DNA of 50,756 nucleotides from Thermoproteota archaeon (GCA_016882195.1 VGLU01000008.1:1-50756); one strand, 5' to 3'. Shown: positions 1 to 8,381, counted from the first letter of the stretch. Translations and numbers: made by a program. The notes: generated by a model not told the origin, from the sequence alone.

Positions 1-2
1 AC

Positions 3-839
3 AACAAGCCGAAGAGTCCGCTCTTCGGAAGAGAGGTCGCAAGGGAGGTAACCGTGGTGGAGGTCCCTCCAATTTATGTTTATGGCTTCAGGGCATACGT
101 CAAGTCACCGAAGGGCCTCAAGACGCTGGGAGAGGTTCTCTCAAAGTCGCTTCCCAAATACGCGGAGAGGGCGGTGACGGTTCCGAAGGACTATGATCCC
201 ACCAAGGCGCAGGCACTTATTGAGGCGAACCTCCAGAATATCGCAGAGTTGAGGGTGCTGGCATTGACCCAGCCGGACAAGACCGGCGTGGACAAGAAGA
301 CCCCCGAGGTCCTCGAGATAAAGGTGGGCGGGGACGGCGTCAAGGCAGCCTACGACTACATTAAGGGCATCATGGGTAAGGAGATAAAGGCAAAGGACTT
401 CTTTACAGAGGGCCAGATATTGGATGCGACAGCCGTAACCAAGGGCAAGGGCTTCGCCGGCGCTGTTAAGAGGTTTGGGGTGAAGATCCTGCCCAACTGG
501 CACAAGCACAGGAAGGGACACAGGGTCGTGGGTGCCATCAGCCCATCAAAGCCGCACATGATGTTTACGATACCGAGACCGGGCAAGATGGGCTTCCATC
601 AGAGGACCGAGTACAACAAGCTGATCCTAAAGGTCGGCGAGAACCCGGCAGAGATAAACGTCGCTGGTGGATTTCTCCACTACGGCCCCGTAAAGGGCGA
701 CCATGTCCTTGTGAGCGGCACCCTTCCAGGACCCACAAAGAGGCTTGTCAGGTTCAGGTATCCTGTGAGGGCCAGGGTGCCTAAGGTCGAGCCGCCAAAG
801 GTTGTGGCCATAAGCCTGGCATCAAAACAAGGGGTGTAG
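3..839 (+). CDS. rpl3: 50S ribosomal protein uL3 (L3), 5' end cut by window
   Basis: Large-subunit protein uL3, which binds 23S rRNA near the peptidyl transferase centre. The frame is open from the first bases, so the gene begins before the window. About 278 codons are visible, and roughly 70-80 N-terminal residues of a normal archaeal uL3 (about 330-350 aa) are missing. The GTG at 54 lies inside the conserved block preceding IYVYGFRAY and is not the start. Recognisable segments are GFAGAVKRFGVK, HKHRKGHRVVGAI and FHQRTEYN. It is followed after 3 bases by uL4, as expected for the archaeal S10 operon. Identification is firm; only the start is unknown. Confidence 0.95.
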   Translation, partial: NKPKSPLFGREVAREVTVVEVPPIYVYGFRAYVKSPKGLKTLGEVLSKSLPKYAERAVTVPKDYDPTKAQALIEANLQNIAELRVLALTQPDKTGVDKKTPEVLEIKVGGDGVKAAYDYIKGIMGKEIKAKDFFTEGQILDATAVTKGKGFAGAVKRFGVKILPNWHKHRKGHRVVGAISPSKPHMMFTIPRPGKMGFHQRTEYNKLILKVGENPAEINVAGGFLHYGPVKGDHVLVSGTLPGPTKRLVRFRYPVRARVPKVEPPKVVAISLASKQGV

Positions 840-842
840 TGA

Positions 843-1634
843 ATGCCAGCCCAGATAACCGAGAAGAGGACCGTGCCCGTCTACTCCTTAGACGGCGGCG
901 TGAAGGAACAAGTCCCGCTTCCAACAGTCTTCACACAAGAGATCAGGCGTGACCTGATCCAAAGGGCTGTAATCTCTTCTCTAACCGCAAGGATCCAGCC
1001 AAAGAGCCGGGACCCCATGGCTGGAAAGCGGACCAGCGCTGAGAGCTTAGGCGTGGGCCTCGACCTGGCCAGAGTTCCCCGCGTAAAGGGTGGAGGACCG
1101 GCAGCCTTCGTCCCCAACGTGATAGGCGGAAGGCGCGCATTTCCTGAGCGGCTTGAGAAGATATACCACGAGAGGATAAACGAGAAGGAGCGCCTGCTCG
1201 CCCTGAGGTCGGCTATAGCTGCCACCGGCGTAAAGGACATGGTGGTGGGCAGGGGCCACGTCGTGCAGGAGGGGCTGACCATTCCCATCGTCGTGTCCGA
1301 CGAAATAAAGAACCTCAAGAAGGCCTCAGAGTTCCGAGATTTCCTCAAGAAGATCTCCCTCTGGGACGACGCCGTCCGCGCCAAGGAGGGCATAAAGGAG
1401 AGATCCGGAAAGGGGAAGTACCGCGGCAGGCGCTGGATAAGACCAAAATTCATCCTACTGGTCGCCGACAAGCTAAACCCGCCGGTCAGGCTGGCTGCTA
1501 GGAACTTTCCGGGCTTGGACTTCGCTGAGGTCGGCTCGCTGAACGTTGAGAGGCTTGCGCCGGGAGGTCATCCCGGAAGGCTCACCGTCTGGACAGAATC
1601 TGCCTTCAAGAGGCTTGATGAACTATTCAGCTGA
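843..1634 (+). CDS. rpl4: 50S ribosomal protein uL4 (L4)
   Basis: Ribosomal protein uL4 (archaeal L4/L1e type), 263 aa, a core 23S rRNA binder lining the exit tunnel. The N-terminal beta strand (VPVYSLDGG) is followed by the conserved tunnel-loop region (SLGVGLDLARVPR, then GGRRAFPE) and the C-terminal helical part ending in AFKRLDELFS. The ATG lies 3 bases after the uL3 stop, so the two are surely co-transcribed and translationally coupled. Length is normal for archaea. No anomaly seen. Confidence 0.96.
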   Translation: MPAQITEKRTVPVYSLDGGVKEQVPLPTVFTQEIRRDLIQRAVISSLTARIQPKSRDPMAGKRTSAESLGVGLDLARVPRVKGGGPAAFVPNVIGGRRAFPERLEKIYHERINEKERLLALRSAIAATGVKDMVVGRGHVVQEGLTIPIVVSDEIKNLKKASEFRDFLKKISLWDDAVRAKEGIKERSGKGKYRGRRWIRPKFILLVADKLNPPVRLAARNFPGLDFAEVGSLNVERLAPGGHPGRLTVWTESAFKRLDELFS

Positions 1635-1647
1635 ATGGTGAATTGAA

Positions 1648-1908
1648 ATGGAACCCCGCGATCTGATAATAAGGCCCGTCTCATCAGAGTCTGCCCTTGA
1701 GAGGGTGGAGAAGGAGAACAAGCTCACCTTCATAGTCAGCATCAAGGCAAATAAGAACGATATCAAGCACGCCATCGAGAAGCTCTACGCCGTCAAGGTA
1801 AAATCCGTCAACACGAACATTAACACCTCGGGCGAGAAGAGGGCCATCGTGGCGCTCGAGAAGGAGTTCAGCGCCACGGAGCTGGCAACAAAGATAGGTT
1901 TACTGTAG
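1648..1908 (+). CDS. rpl23: 50S ribosomal protein uL23 (L23)
   Basis: uL23, 86 aa, binds 23S rRNA at the tunnel exit and serves as a docking site for SRP and the translocon. Family features seen are the N-terminal IIRPVSSESA segment (usual form xxRPxxTEKA), the KANKNDIKHAIEKLYAVKVKSVNT core and a short C-terminus ending in TKIGLL. The ATG follows the uL4 stop by 13 bases. Typical archaeal length (80-90 aa). Confidence 0.95.
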   Translation: MEPRDLIIRPVSSESALERVEKENKLTFIVSIKANKNDIKHAIEKLYAVKVKSVNTNINTSGEKRAIVALEKEFSATELATKIGLL

Positions 1909-1918
1909 GTGACATAAA

Positions 1919-2641
1919 ATGGGAAAGAGACAGGTTCTACAGAGAAGAGGTCGTGGAGGGTCCGTCTTCAAGGCTCCATCATGGAACAGGATAGGAAGAG
2001 TAAGGTACCATCCGATCCTCCCAGAAGAGAAGACCTCCTCTTTAGAGTTCGTAATTAAGGACATAGTTCATGATCCTGGCAGGGGCGCACCAGTAGCGAT
2101 CGTGAGGAACAGCTCCGGCGTAACCTCATTGATGGTCGCTCCAGAGGGCGCCTTCGTGGGACAGAAGATAGCCTTCGGAGCCGGGGCATTCTCAGACGTG
2201 GGAAACGTCCTCCCGCTCATGAGCATCCCTGAAGGGACGCTGATATGCAACATCGAGGGTAGACCGAGCGACGGCGGCAAGTACGTAAGGTCCGCAGGCG
2301 GATACGCGACTCTCGTGTCCCACTCTGCCGGCAACGTCTTGGTCCAGTTCCCGTCTGGACTGGTGAAGCCCTTCGACAGCATGTGCAGGGCCACTGTGGG
2401 CATAGTTGCCTCTGGAGGGATCGTCGAGAAGCCCCTGCTCAAAGCCGGCGCCAACTACCACAAGTTCAAGGCAAGGTCCGTGAAGTACCCGAGGGTAAGA
2501 GGAAAGGCCATGAGCGCCTACGCCCATCCGCACGGAGGCGGCAGCCACCCGACGGGTGGTCGACCCGTTAGCAGGAATGCTCCTCCGGGACAGAAGGTGG
2601 GGGTAATCGCCTCAAGGAGAACCGGAAGGAGAAAGAAGTGA
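1919..2641 (+). CDS. rpl2: 50S ribosomal protein uL2 (L2)
   Basis: uL2, 240 aa, a highly conserved rRNA-binding protein needed for subunit joining and peptidyl transfer. The N-terminus MGKRQVLQRRGRGGSVFKAP and the C-terminal HPHGGGSHPTGG motif (with the conserved His that in bacteria is important for peptidyl transfer) are diagnostic of archaeal uL2. An extended basic tail (SRRTGRRKK) ends the protein. It starts 10 bases after uL23 and is followed by uS19 after 24 bases. Confidence 0.97.
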   Translation: MGKRQVLQRRGRGGSVFKAPSWNRIGRVRYHPILPEEKTSSLEFVIKDIVHDPGRGAPVAIVRNSSGVTSLMVAPEGAFVGQKIAFGAGAFSDVGNVLPLMSIPEGTLICNIEGRPSDGGKYVRSAGGYATLVSHSAGNVLVQFPSGLVKPFDSMCRATVGIVASGGIVEKPLLKAGANYHKFKARSVKYPRVRGKAMSAYAHPHGGGSHPTGGRPVSRNAPPGQKVGVIASRRTGRRKK

Positions 2642-2665
2642 TCTAGCTAATTTGGAGGAATGGAT

Positions 2666-3070
2666 ATGTCAAGAGAGTTCACGTACCGCGGATATACCAT
2701 CTCGCAACTGATGGGAATGCCCATGGATGAGTTCATAAGGCTCCTCCCGAGCAGGCAGAGGAGGTCTCTACTGAGAGGTCTTACCCCTGAGCAGAGGTCG
2801 CTCTTCGAGAGGATAAGGAAGGCCAAGACCTCCAGTTCGAAGGGCAAGAAGATCGTCATAAGGACGCACTGCAGGGACATGATAATCCTTCCGGAGATGG
2901 TCGGTTTGACCATATCCGTGCACAACGGCAAGGAGTTCACGCCGGTGGAGATCCTTCCCGAGATGATAGGGCGGTACCTTGGCGAGTTCGCAATCACCTG
3001 TGGCAAGGTGACCCATGGTGCCCCAGGCCTTAAGGCGACAAGGAGCTCCATGTTCGTACCCTTAAAATAA
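2666..3070 (+). CDS. rps19: 30S ribosomal protein uS19 (S19)
   Basis: uS19, 134 aa from the chosen ATG, sits in the 30S head. Seen: [11 protein letters not shown] near the N-terminus, the [15 protein letters not shown] core and [10 protein letters not shown], followed by a C-terminal basic tail ending in MFVPLK. Two ATGs (2660 and 2666) are in frame; the second has GGAGG at 2654-2658 at a proper 7-base spacing, while the first is only 1 base away, so 2666 is preferred. It is the last gene before an internal transcription break in the superoperon. Confidence 0.95.
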   Translation: MSREFTYRGYTISQLMGMPMDEFIRLLPSRQRRSLLRGLTPEQRSLFERIRKAKTSSSKGKKIVIRTHCRDMIILPEMVGLTISVHNGKEFTPVEILPEMIGRYLGEFAITCGKVTHGAPGLKATRSSMFVPLK

Positions 3071-3098
3071 ACCCTTTTTTTATCCTCTTCTCTTTCTG
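3071..3098 (+). terminator. T-rich probable terminator after uS19
   Basis: Immediately after the uS19 stop there is a seven-T run (3075-3081) followed by a pyrimidine tract rich in TCT. Archaeal RNA polymerase terminates on such U-runs without needing a hairpin. A TATA box for uL22 follows about 25 bases later, which supports this being a transcript end. Inference from sequence only. Confidence 0.5.
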
Positions 3099-3105
3099 TA
3101 AAAAA

Positions 3106-3116
3106 CCTTTTATAGC
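3106..3116 (+). promoter_or_regulatory. TATA box upstream of uL22
   Basis: TTTTATAG at 3108-3115, preceded by a purine-rich stretch that could be a BRE. Its centre is about 33 bases before the uL22 ATG, so transcription starting about 26 bases downstream would give a leader of only about 7 bases, nearly leaderless. It lies in the 73-base uS19-uL22 gap, an unusually long gap for this operon. Confidence 0.55.
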
Positions 3117-3143
3117 CCTCCCAAGTTGTAAACTTGCGATTCA

Positions 3144-3650
3144 ATGAGTCATGGTAAACTGGATGTGTGGGTAATGCCTGAATGGGGATATTCAACGGTA
3201 GAGGTGGACCCTGACAGAATGGCAAGGGCGAGTGGACGAGATCTACACATCTCGCCTAAAGAAGCCAGGGAGATCTGTAATGCCATAAGGCACATGCGAT
3301 TGGACGACGCCATCTCATATTTGGAGCGCGTAACTCAGAAGAAGGAGGGCGTTCCTTACAGGAGGTTCAAGAAGAACGTCCCACACCATTCCGAGATCGC
3401 CGCCAGGTTCGGAATTCCCTCAGGCAGGTACCCTGTGAAGGCATCATCCGAGATCCTCAACGTCCTGAAGAACGCGAAGGCCAATGCCGAGAACAAGGGG
3501 CTGGATACCGAGAGCCTGCGGATACGCCACGCCTGCGCACAGGCTGCCATGCGGATGAAGAACTACATACAGAGGGCGTTCGGCAGATCCACGCCGTATT
3601 ATCACCCGCTCACCCACGTCGAGATAGTCGTAGAGGAGGTTGGCGCATGA
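3144..3650 (+). CDS. rpl22: 50S ribosomal protein uL22 (L22)
   Basis: uL22, 168 aa, contacts all 23S rRNA domains and lines the exit tunnel with its beta-hairpin loop. Archaeal features are a short N-terminal extension (MPEWGYSTVEVDPDRMARASG), the ISPKEAREICNAIRHMRL helix and the tunnel hairpin and tail ending in HPLTHVEIVVEE. A TATA box about 33 bases upstream and no convincing Shine-Dalgarno sequence suggest a near-leaderless transcript. The stop overlaps the uS3 start. Confidence 0.95.
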   Translation: MSHGKLDVWVMPEWGYSTVEVDPDRMARASGRDLHISPKEAREICNAIRHMRLDDAISYLERVTQKKEGVPYRRFKKNVPHHSEIAARFGIPSGRYPVKASSEILNVLKNAKANAENKGLDTESLRIRHACAQAAMRMKNYIQRAFGRSTPYYHPLTHVEIVVEEVGA

Positions 3651-4258
3651 GCGTCATGAAATTTTTCATCAATAAGGCATCAAAGAACATGATCATTGAT
3701 AATTACCTAAGGAATGAGCTGAAGCGTGCAGGATACGCGGGGGTGGAGTTCCAGAAGACGCCTCTTGGAAACAGGGTCGTGATCTACGCAGAGAGACCGG
3801 GAATGGTGATAGGCAGGCAGGGCGCCACCATCCGGGAGCTCGCTCACATCATAGAGACCAAGTACGGCTTGGAGAACCCCCAGATAGCGGTGATCCCGGT
3901 ACAGAGCCCCGAGCTCAACGCCAGAATAATGGCGAGCAGGGTTGCCTCCGCCTTGGAGAGGGGCATCCACTTCAGAAGGGCGGCATTCATAGCCCTCAGG
4001 CAGATAATGGAGGCCGGCGCAAGGGGCGCCGAGATCGTCATCCGCGGCAAGCTTTCTACCGAGAGGTCGCGCTACGAGAAGTTCAAATCCGGGGCCATAC
4101 TGAAGGCCGGCCAGCCTAGGAAGTACGCCGTGGATATCGCCGTCACCCACGTCCTGCTGAAACCGGGCGCATTCGGGATAAAGGTGAGCATCTACCTCCC
4201 AGTGAAGACCATAGACGACATCAGCGTTGTGGAGGTTGCGCCGAAGGCAGCGGAGTGA
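3647..4258 (+). CDS. rps3: 30S ribosomal protein uS3 (S3)
   Basis: uS3, 203 aa, at the mRNA entry channel of the 30S subunit. It carries a KH domain with the typical RPGMVIGRQGATIRELAHII motif (about residues 50-70) and a C-terminal domain with SRYEKFKSGAILKAGQP. The ATG at 3647 overlaps the uL22 stop in ATGA fashion; a second in-frame ATG lies 9 bases on (3656) and could also be used. Archaeal lengths vary from about 200 to 260 aa; this is a short form without a long charged tail. Confidence 0.95.
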   Translation: MSVMKFFINKASKNMIIDNYLRNELKRAGYAGVEFQKTPLGNRVVIYAERPGMVIGRQGATIRELAHIIETKYGLENPQIAVIPVQSPELNARIMASRVASALERGIHFRRAAFIALRQIMEAGARGAEIVIRGKLSTERSRYEKFKSGAILKAGQPRKYAVDIAVTHVLLKPGAFGIKVSIYLPVKTIDDISVVEVAPKAAE

Positions 4259-4264
4259 TGAACG

Positions 4265-4564
4265 ATGGCGATCATTAGAATTGACGAGATAAGAAAGATG
4301 GGCATGGATGAACGGAGCAAGAAGCTCTCCGAGCTCAAAACCGAACTGTCAAAGATGATGGCCATGAAAGCCATGGGCGGGTCCCTCGAGAACCCCGCCA
4401 GAATACGGCTGCTCAGGAAGACCATCGCAAGATTCCATACTGTGAGCAGGGAGGAGGAGCTGGGGATCCGAAGAGCCGAGAAGGCTGAGGGGGAGAAGAA
4501 GGCGAAGACGAAGGCGAAGGCGAAAAGAGAGAAAGCCGAGAAGGAAGAGGGTGACGAGGAATGA
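4265..4564 (+). CDS. rpl29: 50S ribosomal protein uL29 (L29) with charged C-terminal tail
   Basis: uL29, a small two-helix protein at the tunnel exit. The family core covers about residues 5-70 (IDEIRKMGMDERSKKLSELK to LRKTIARFHTVSREEELG). The remaining 30 residues are a Lys/Glu/Ala-rich low-complexity extension (KKAKTKAKAKREKAEKEEGD), which makes this 99 aa rather than the usual 65-75. The ATG lies 6 bases after uS3, and its stop overlaps the rnp1 start. The tail resembles tails on other ribosomal proteins here (eL32, eL8). Confidence 0.93.
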   Translation: MAIIRIDEIRKMGMDERSKKLSELKTELSKMMAMKAMGGSLENPARIRLLRKTIARFHTVSREEELGIRRAEKAEGEKKAKTKAKAKREKAEKEEGDEE

Positions 4565-4839
4565 AGGTAAACGTCTCAAACTTATTGTATCACAACTTGG
4601 TGGGTCTGGAGGTACGGGTGGCGTTCTCCACCGACCCCACCCAGATAGGCGTTGAGGGAAGGGTTATCGACGAGACCACAAAGACGCTACTTATCTCGAC
4701 AACAGATGGTGATAAAATGATACCGAAACAGAACTCAAAATTTGCCTTCTATATTCCACACGAGGTTTCCGTGGAGGGTAATGCGATACTCCTCAGTCCT
4801 GAGGAGCGCCTGAAGAGGCTGCAGAGGAGGAGACACTGA
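4561..4839 (+). CDS. rnp1: RNase P protein component 1 (Rnp1/Pop4/Rpp29)
   Basis: Archaeal homologue of eukaryotic Pop4/Rpp29, a protein cofactor of RNase P that removes 5' leaders from pre-tRNA. The 92-aa protein shows the family Sm-like barrel: NLLYHNLVGLEVRVAFSTD, then GVEGRVIDETTKTLLI, KMIPKQNSKFAFYIP and a basic C-terminal helix (EERLKRLQRRRH). Its position between uL29 and uS17 is the classical archaeal location. The Sui1/aIF1 gene often found just before it in other archaea is absent here. The ATG overlaps the uL29 stop. Confidence 0.93.
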   Translation: MKVNVSNLLYHNLVGLEVRVAFSTDPTQIGVEGRVIDETTKTLLISTTDGDKMIPKQNSKFAFYIPHEVSVEGNAILLSPEERLKRLQRRRH

Positions 4840-5160
4840 ATGCCACAGGCATCCAAAGAGACCAAAACCAGTTCATGTGACGACGAGAACTGCCCGTTCC
4901 ACGGCTCTCTCTCAATCAGAGGGACGACCCTCACGGGCAAGGTGGTCAGCGACAAGATGCACAAGAACGTCGTCGTCCAGATAGATTTCCTACAGCACTT
5001 CCCGAAGTATAAGAGGTACGGCAGGAAGAGGTCAAAGATACACGCCCACAACCCCCCGTGCATCGGGGCCGCGAAGGGCGACAACGTGAAGATCACCGAG
5101 TGCAGGCCCCTGAGCAAGACGGTCTCGTTCGTGGTCGTCAGGAAGACTGGCGGTGTCTGA
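4840..5160 (+). CDS. rps17: 30S ribosomal protein uS17 (S17)
   Basis: uS17, 106 aa, an OB-fold primary 16S rRNA binder. Archaeal features are an N-terminal Cys/His segment ([16 protein letters not shown]), then [18 protein letters not shown] and the basic loop [18 protein letters not shown], ending in the [14 protein letters not shown] strand. It begins directly after the rnp1 stop. Normal length. Confidence 0.95.
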   Translation: MPQASKETKTSSCDDENCPFHGSLSIRGTTLTGKVVSDKMHKNVVVQIDFLQHFPKYKRYGRKRSKIHAHNPPCIGAAKGDNVKITECRPLSKTVSFVVVRKTGGV

Positions 5161-5162
5161 GC

Positions 5163-5591
5163 ATGGCGAAGAGAGGGAAGGGTCTAGGCGGAGGAATCAC
5201 ATACCGCCCGGGGATAAGCGCAGGCCTCCACCACGAATCGATACTGACCTGTGCCGACAACAGTGGGGCTAAGTTCGTCATGATCATAGGCGTACCCAGC
5301 GCAAAGAGCAGGATACGAAGGCTTGCAAGCGCAGCGGTGGGCGACAAGGTCATAGTATCCGTCAAGCAGGGCACGCCCGAGACGAGGCGCCAGATCTTCC
5401 ACGCCGTCATAGTCCGGCAGAGGAAGCCATTCAGAAGGGCTGACGGAACCTGGGTACAGTTTGAGGATAATGCAGGCGTAATAGTCACCGAGGAAGGAGA
5501 GTGCAAGGGAACAGAGATCAGGGGGCCGGTGGCAAAGGAGGCTGCTGAGAGGTGGCCTAAGGTCGCGGGCCTCTCATCAATGATAATGTGA
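5163..5591 (+). CDS. rpl14: 50S ribosomal protein uL14 (L14)
   Basis: uL14, 142 aa, forms intersubunit bridges. The start chosen is the ATG at 5163, two bases after the uS17 stop, giving [20 protein letters not shown]; the frame stays open upstream but that part is uS17 coding in another frame. Core motifs are [30 protein letters not shown] and the [15 protein letters not shown] loop. The archaeal N-terminal extension of about 20 residues is present. Confidence 0.95.
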   Translation: MAKRGKGLGGGITYRPGISAGLHHESILTCADNSGAKFVMIIGVPSAKSRIRRLASAAVGDKVIVSVKQGTPETRRQIFHAVIVRQRKPFRRADGTWVQFEDNAGVIVTEEGECKGTEIRGPVAKEAAERWPKVAGLSSMIM

Positions 5592-5601
5592 GGTGCTATG
5601 G

Positions 5602-5958
5602 TTGACCAGCATTAAACCAAAAGTCCAGAGAAAGATAATTTCGTCCCTTGGCAAGAGGGCGGCGATGATGCGCGCTCCGCTATCAAAGGACTTGCGCTCG
5701 CAGTACGGCTTCAAGACCGCCTCGTTGAGGAAGGGCGATACCGTACTCGTCGCAAGGGGCGATTACACAGGTCATGAGGGCAAGGTCAGTTCCCTGGTCC
5801 TATCGAGGATGAGGATGACCATTGAGGGCGTGAGCATGAAGAAGATGGACGGAACCAACAAGCCCGTGTACATATCGCCGTCCAAGGTGACCATCACAAA
5901 GTTGGACCTCTCCGACAAGAGAAGGAAGCGACTCTTCGAATCGAGATCTAAAAAATAG
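5602..5958 (+). CDS. rpl24: 50S ribosomal protein uL24 (L24), TTG start
   Basis: uL24, 118 aa, an assembly initiator protein with a KOW motif (RKGDTVLVARGDYTGHEGKV, about residues 44-63). I chose the TTG at 5602 because GAGGTG at 5590-5595 lies at correct distance and the resulting MTSIKPKVQRK matches archaeal uL24 N-termini; a GTG at 5593 is in frame but sits within the ribosome binding site. The basic tail ends in RSKK. Confidence 0.92.
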   Translation: MTSIKPKVQRKIISSLGKRAAMMRAPLSKDLRSQYGFKTASLRKGDTVLVARGDYTGHEGKVSSLVLSRMRMTIEGVSMKKMDGTNKPVYISPSKVTITKLDLSDKRRKRLFESRSKK

Positions 5959-5970
5959 GAGGAAATCTTC

Positions 5971-6705
5971 TTGAAAAGACATCTAAAGACCTATCCTGCT
6001 CCGCGGTTCTGGCCTATAATGATAAAGGAACACGAGTTCACCATACGCCCGGCTTCTGGCCCTCACCCAATCTCCTGGGCCATACCCTTGGGGATCCTGC
6101 TCAGAGACGTCCTCAAGTACGCGAAGACCCTGGGCGAGGTCAAGAGGGTCCTCGCAGAGGGCAAAGTGCTGATAGACGGCAAAGTGAGGACCGACCACAA
6201 GTTTCCAGTGGGCCTGATGGACGTGGTGTACCTGAAGCCCGCCAACGAGTATTACAGAATTCTCCCCAACAGCGTCAACAGGTTGGCTCTGGTAAAGATC
6301 ACGCCAGAGGAGGCCGCCTTCAAACTGGTCAGGCTGACCGGTAAGCGGATTCTAAGAGGCAACAGAGTTCAGCTGAACCTCCACGACGGGAGGTCATCCG
6401 TAGTAAAGGTCGAGGATCCATTCAACATCCAAGTGGGGTACAGGATCTTCGACGTCCTAAAGATCTCCATCCCAGACGGTCAGGTGATGGACTCCATACC
6501 CCTGGAGCCGGATGCCTTCGTCTCAATAATAGGTGGGACGAACATCGGAAGGTATGGAACCCTGAAGGAGACCCCTGACACAAGGGGCCCCAACAGCCTT
6601 GCAAAGGTAATGATCGGCGATGTGGAGAATACCGTTACGCTTAAGTATCTATTCCCGATAGGTAAGGGGAGTCCAATCATAAATATCAGCGGAGATGTGG
6701 CGTAG
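5971..6705 (+). CDS. rps4e: 30S ribosomal protein eS4 (S4e), TTG start
   Basis: eS4, 244 aa, found in archaea and eukaryotes. N-terminus KRHLKTYPAPRFWPI and KEHEFTIRPASGPH are diagnostic. Next come an S4-like RNA-binding domain (LRDVLKYAKTLGEVKRVLAE) and a C-terminal KOW-type region. The TTG at 5971 is preceded by AGGAGG at 5957-5962, a strong ribosome binding site that overlaps the uL24 stop. It sits between uL24 and uL5 as in most archaea. Confidence 0.95.
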   Translation: MKRHLKTYPAPRFWPIMIKEHEFTIRPASGPHPISWAIPLGILLRDVLKYAKTLGEVKRVLAEGKVLIDGKVRTDHKFPVGLMDVVYLKPANEYYRILPNSVNRLALVKITPEEAAFKLVRLTGKRILRGNRVQLNLHDGRSSVVKVEDPFNIQVGYRIFDVLKISIPDGQVMDSIPLEPDAFVSIIGGTNIGRYGTLKETPDTRGPNSLAKVMIGDVENTVTLKYLFPIGKGSPIINISGDVA

Positions 6706-6706
6706 A

Positions 6707-7258
6707 ATGTCCGAGGGTGCTAAGGCCGCCCCGAGCGGCCAATTGAACCCCATGCAGAAAATAAGGATAGGCAAAGTAGTTGTGAACATGGGTATAGGAG
6801 AGGGCGGAGAGAAGCTAGAGAAGGCAATGACAGTTCTCAAGTCCCTCACTGGGGCTAAGCCTTGTCCCAGAAAGGCAAAGAGGGCAATAAGGGACTTTGG
6901 CGTCAGAAAAGGGGAGAACATCGGCTGCGCTGTGACACTGAGGGACCAAGCAATTGATGACTTCTTGAGACGCGCCTTCGACTCGAGGAAGAATAAGATC
7001 AAGGAGAGCTGTTTCGACGACTACGGCAACGTCTCCTTTGGCATAACCGAGCATATCAATATACCCGGCACGAAGTACGACCCCTCCCTCGGCATATTCG
7101 GCATGAACGTCTGCATTGTGCTCGAGAGGCCGGGGTACAGGGTCGCTCGAAGGATGGGGCGTCCGGGCAAGATCGGTCGCGAACAGAGGGTAAGGAAGGA
7201 GGAGGCTATCTCCTTCCTAAAGGAGCGCTACGGAATCAAATTGGAGACGGAGAGTTAG
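6707..7258 (+). CDS. rpl5: 50S ribosomal protein uL5 (L5)
   Basis: uL5, 183 aa, binds 5S rRNA and contacts P-site tRNA. Motifs are [39 protein letters not shown] and [21 protein letters not shown] 6707, one base after the eS4 stop, is preferred; an ATG at 6695 overlaps eS4 and has GGAG directly against it with no spacing. The N-terminal dozen residues before the conserved core are slightly long and weakly conserved in character. Confidence 0.94.
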   Translation: MSEGAKAAPSGQLNPMQKIRIGKVVVNMGIGEGGEKLEKAMTVLKSLTGAKPCPRKAKRAIRDFGVRKGENIGCAVTLRDQAIDDFLRRAFDSRKNKIKESCFDDYGNVSFGITEHINIPGTKYDPSLGIFGMNVCIVLERPGYRVARRMGRPGKIGREQRVRKEEAISFLKERYGIKLETES

Positions 7259-7262
7259 AGAC

Positions 7263-7430
7263 ATGGGAAAATATCGTCGCCCTAAAGAGAGGAAGTTCGG
7301 AAAGGGCAGCAGGCGTTGCAAACGTTGCGGCTCAAAGGGCAGCACCATCATCAGGAGATACGGTCTCAACCTCTGCAGGCAGTGCTTCCGCGAGACCGCG
7401 GAGACGCTCGGCTTCAAGAAGTATCTGTAG
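7263..7430 (+). CDS. rps14: 30S ribosomal protein uS14 (S14), zinc-binding
   Basis: uS14, only 55 aa, the short zinc-binding form. Four cysteines at about residues 19, 22, 38 and 41 (CKRC and CRQC) form the zinc ribbon; the protein opens [19 protein letters not shown] and ends ETLGFKKYL, both typical. The ATG follows the uL5 stop by 4 bases and the stop is a TAG. Its position between uL5 and uS8 is canonical. Confidence 0.95.
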   Translation: MGKYRRPKERKFGKGSRRCKRCGSKGSTIIRRYGLNLCRQCFRETAETLGFKKYL

Positions 7431-7442
7431 GGGGTGGAGAAG

Positions 7443-7835
7443 ATGTGGGTTCAGGATCCTCTTGCAAATGTGCTCGCCAACATAATGAATAGCGAGGAGA
7501 GGGGCAGGAGCGAGTGCATAGTCACACCGGCCCCCAAGCTCATAGCCAACGTCCTCAGGGTCCTCCAGAAGTCAGGCTATGTGGGCGAGTTTGAGTTCAT
7601 AGACGATGGAAGGCTTGGAAAGCTGAGGATCCAGCTCTTGGGCAGGGTCAACAAATGCGGCGTGATCAAGCCTTACTATTCGGTCTCTTACAAGGAATTG
7701 GAGGAGTGGGCGCACCAGTACCTCCCTGCCAAGGATATCGGTCTCCTAATCCTGACGACCTCCAAGGGAATACTCACGCATAAGGAAGCCATTGCCAACA
7801 AAGTGGGCGGGAGACTGATGGCCTACGTCTATTAG
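7443..7835 (+). CDS. rps8: 30S ribosomal protein uS8 (S8)
   Basis: uS8, 130 aa, binds helix 21 of 16S rRNA. N-terminus MWVQDPLANVLANIMNSEE matches the family (DPLANALSNI). The C-terminus LILTTSKGILTHKEAIANKVGGRLMAYVY is the usual rRNA-binding end. ATG 7443 has GGTGG at 7432-7437 at good distance; the GTG at 7434 in the same frame lies within that ribosome binding site and would add three residues. Confidence 0.94.
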   Translation: MWVQDPLANVLANIMNSEERGRSECIVTPAPKLIANVLRVLQKSGYVGEFEFIDDGRLGKLRIQLLGRVNKCGVIKPYYSVSYKELEEWAHQYLPAKDIGLLILTTSKGILTHKEAIANKVGGRLMAYVY

Positions 7836-7846
7836 GGGGAAGGGCG

Positions 7847-8377
7847 ATGTCTGCTTACGCTTCTGAATCAATCAAAATCCCAGAGGGCATCGAGGTCTCC
7901 GTGGAAGGAATGTTGGTCACGGTCTCTGGTCCGAAGGGCAAGATATCAAGGGACTTTGCCCACTCAAGGCTGAAACTCTCAAAGAGGGGCGGCGAGATAC
8001 TCTTAGAGTCCCCCAGCAAAGGGAAGCGCCTCAACGCAACGGTTGGTACTATAGCGTCGCACATCCGGAACATGTTCAAGGGAGTGACCGAGGGTCACGT
8101 CTATAACATGAGGGTCATCTACGCCCACTTCCCCATAACCGTGAAAGTTGCCGGAAAGGATGTCCTGATCGAGAACTTCATGGGCGAGAGGTCGAAGAGG
8201 GTTGCCAAGATCGTGGGTAACGTCAAGGTCACCGTTCAAGGTGACGAGCTAATCCTAGAGGGGATAGACAAGGAAGAGGTAGGTCAGACCGCCGCGAACA
8301 TCCATATGGCCACTCATGTGAAGAAGATGGACCCGCGGGTCTTCCAGGACGGCGTCTATCTCGCGGAGAGGAGGTAA
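7847..8377 (+). CDS. rpl6: 50S ribosomal protein uL6 (L6)
   Basis: uL6, 176 aa, two repeated alpha/beta domains near the sarcin-ricin loop. Domain 1 includes IPEGIEVSVEGMLVTVSGPKG; domain 2 includes HFPITVKVAGKDVLIENFMG. The C-terminus KKMDPRVFQDGVYLAERR is typical of archaeal uL6. The start ATG follows uS8 after 11 bases. No irregularity. Confidence 0.95.
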   Translation: MSAYASESIKIPEGIEVSVEGMLVTVSGPKGKISRDFAHSRLKLSKRGGEILLESPSKGKRLNATVGTIASHIRNMFKGVTEGHVYNMRVIYAHFPITVKVAGKDVLIENFMGERSKRVAKIVGNVKVTVQGDELILEGIDKEEVGQTAANIHMATHVKKMDPRVFQDGVYLAERR

Positions 8378-8381
8378 TTCC

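Noticed and set aside
54-839. GTG at 54 as true start of uL3
   Set aside because: The frame is open to the window start with uL3-like sequence upstream of it (SPLFGREV, then VTVVEVPP), so the gene starts outside.
5058-5162. N-terminal extension of uL14 from the longer open frame
   Set aside because: That part is uS17 read in another frame; ATG 5163 gives the standard archaeal N-terminus.
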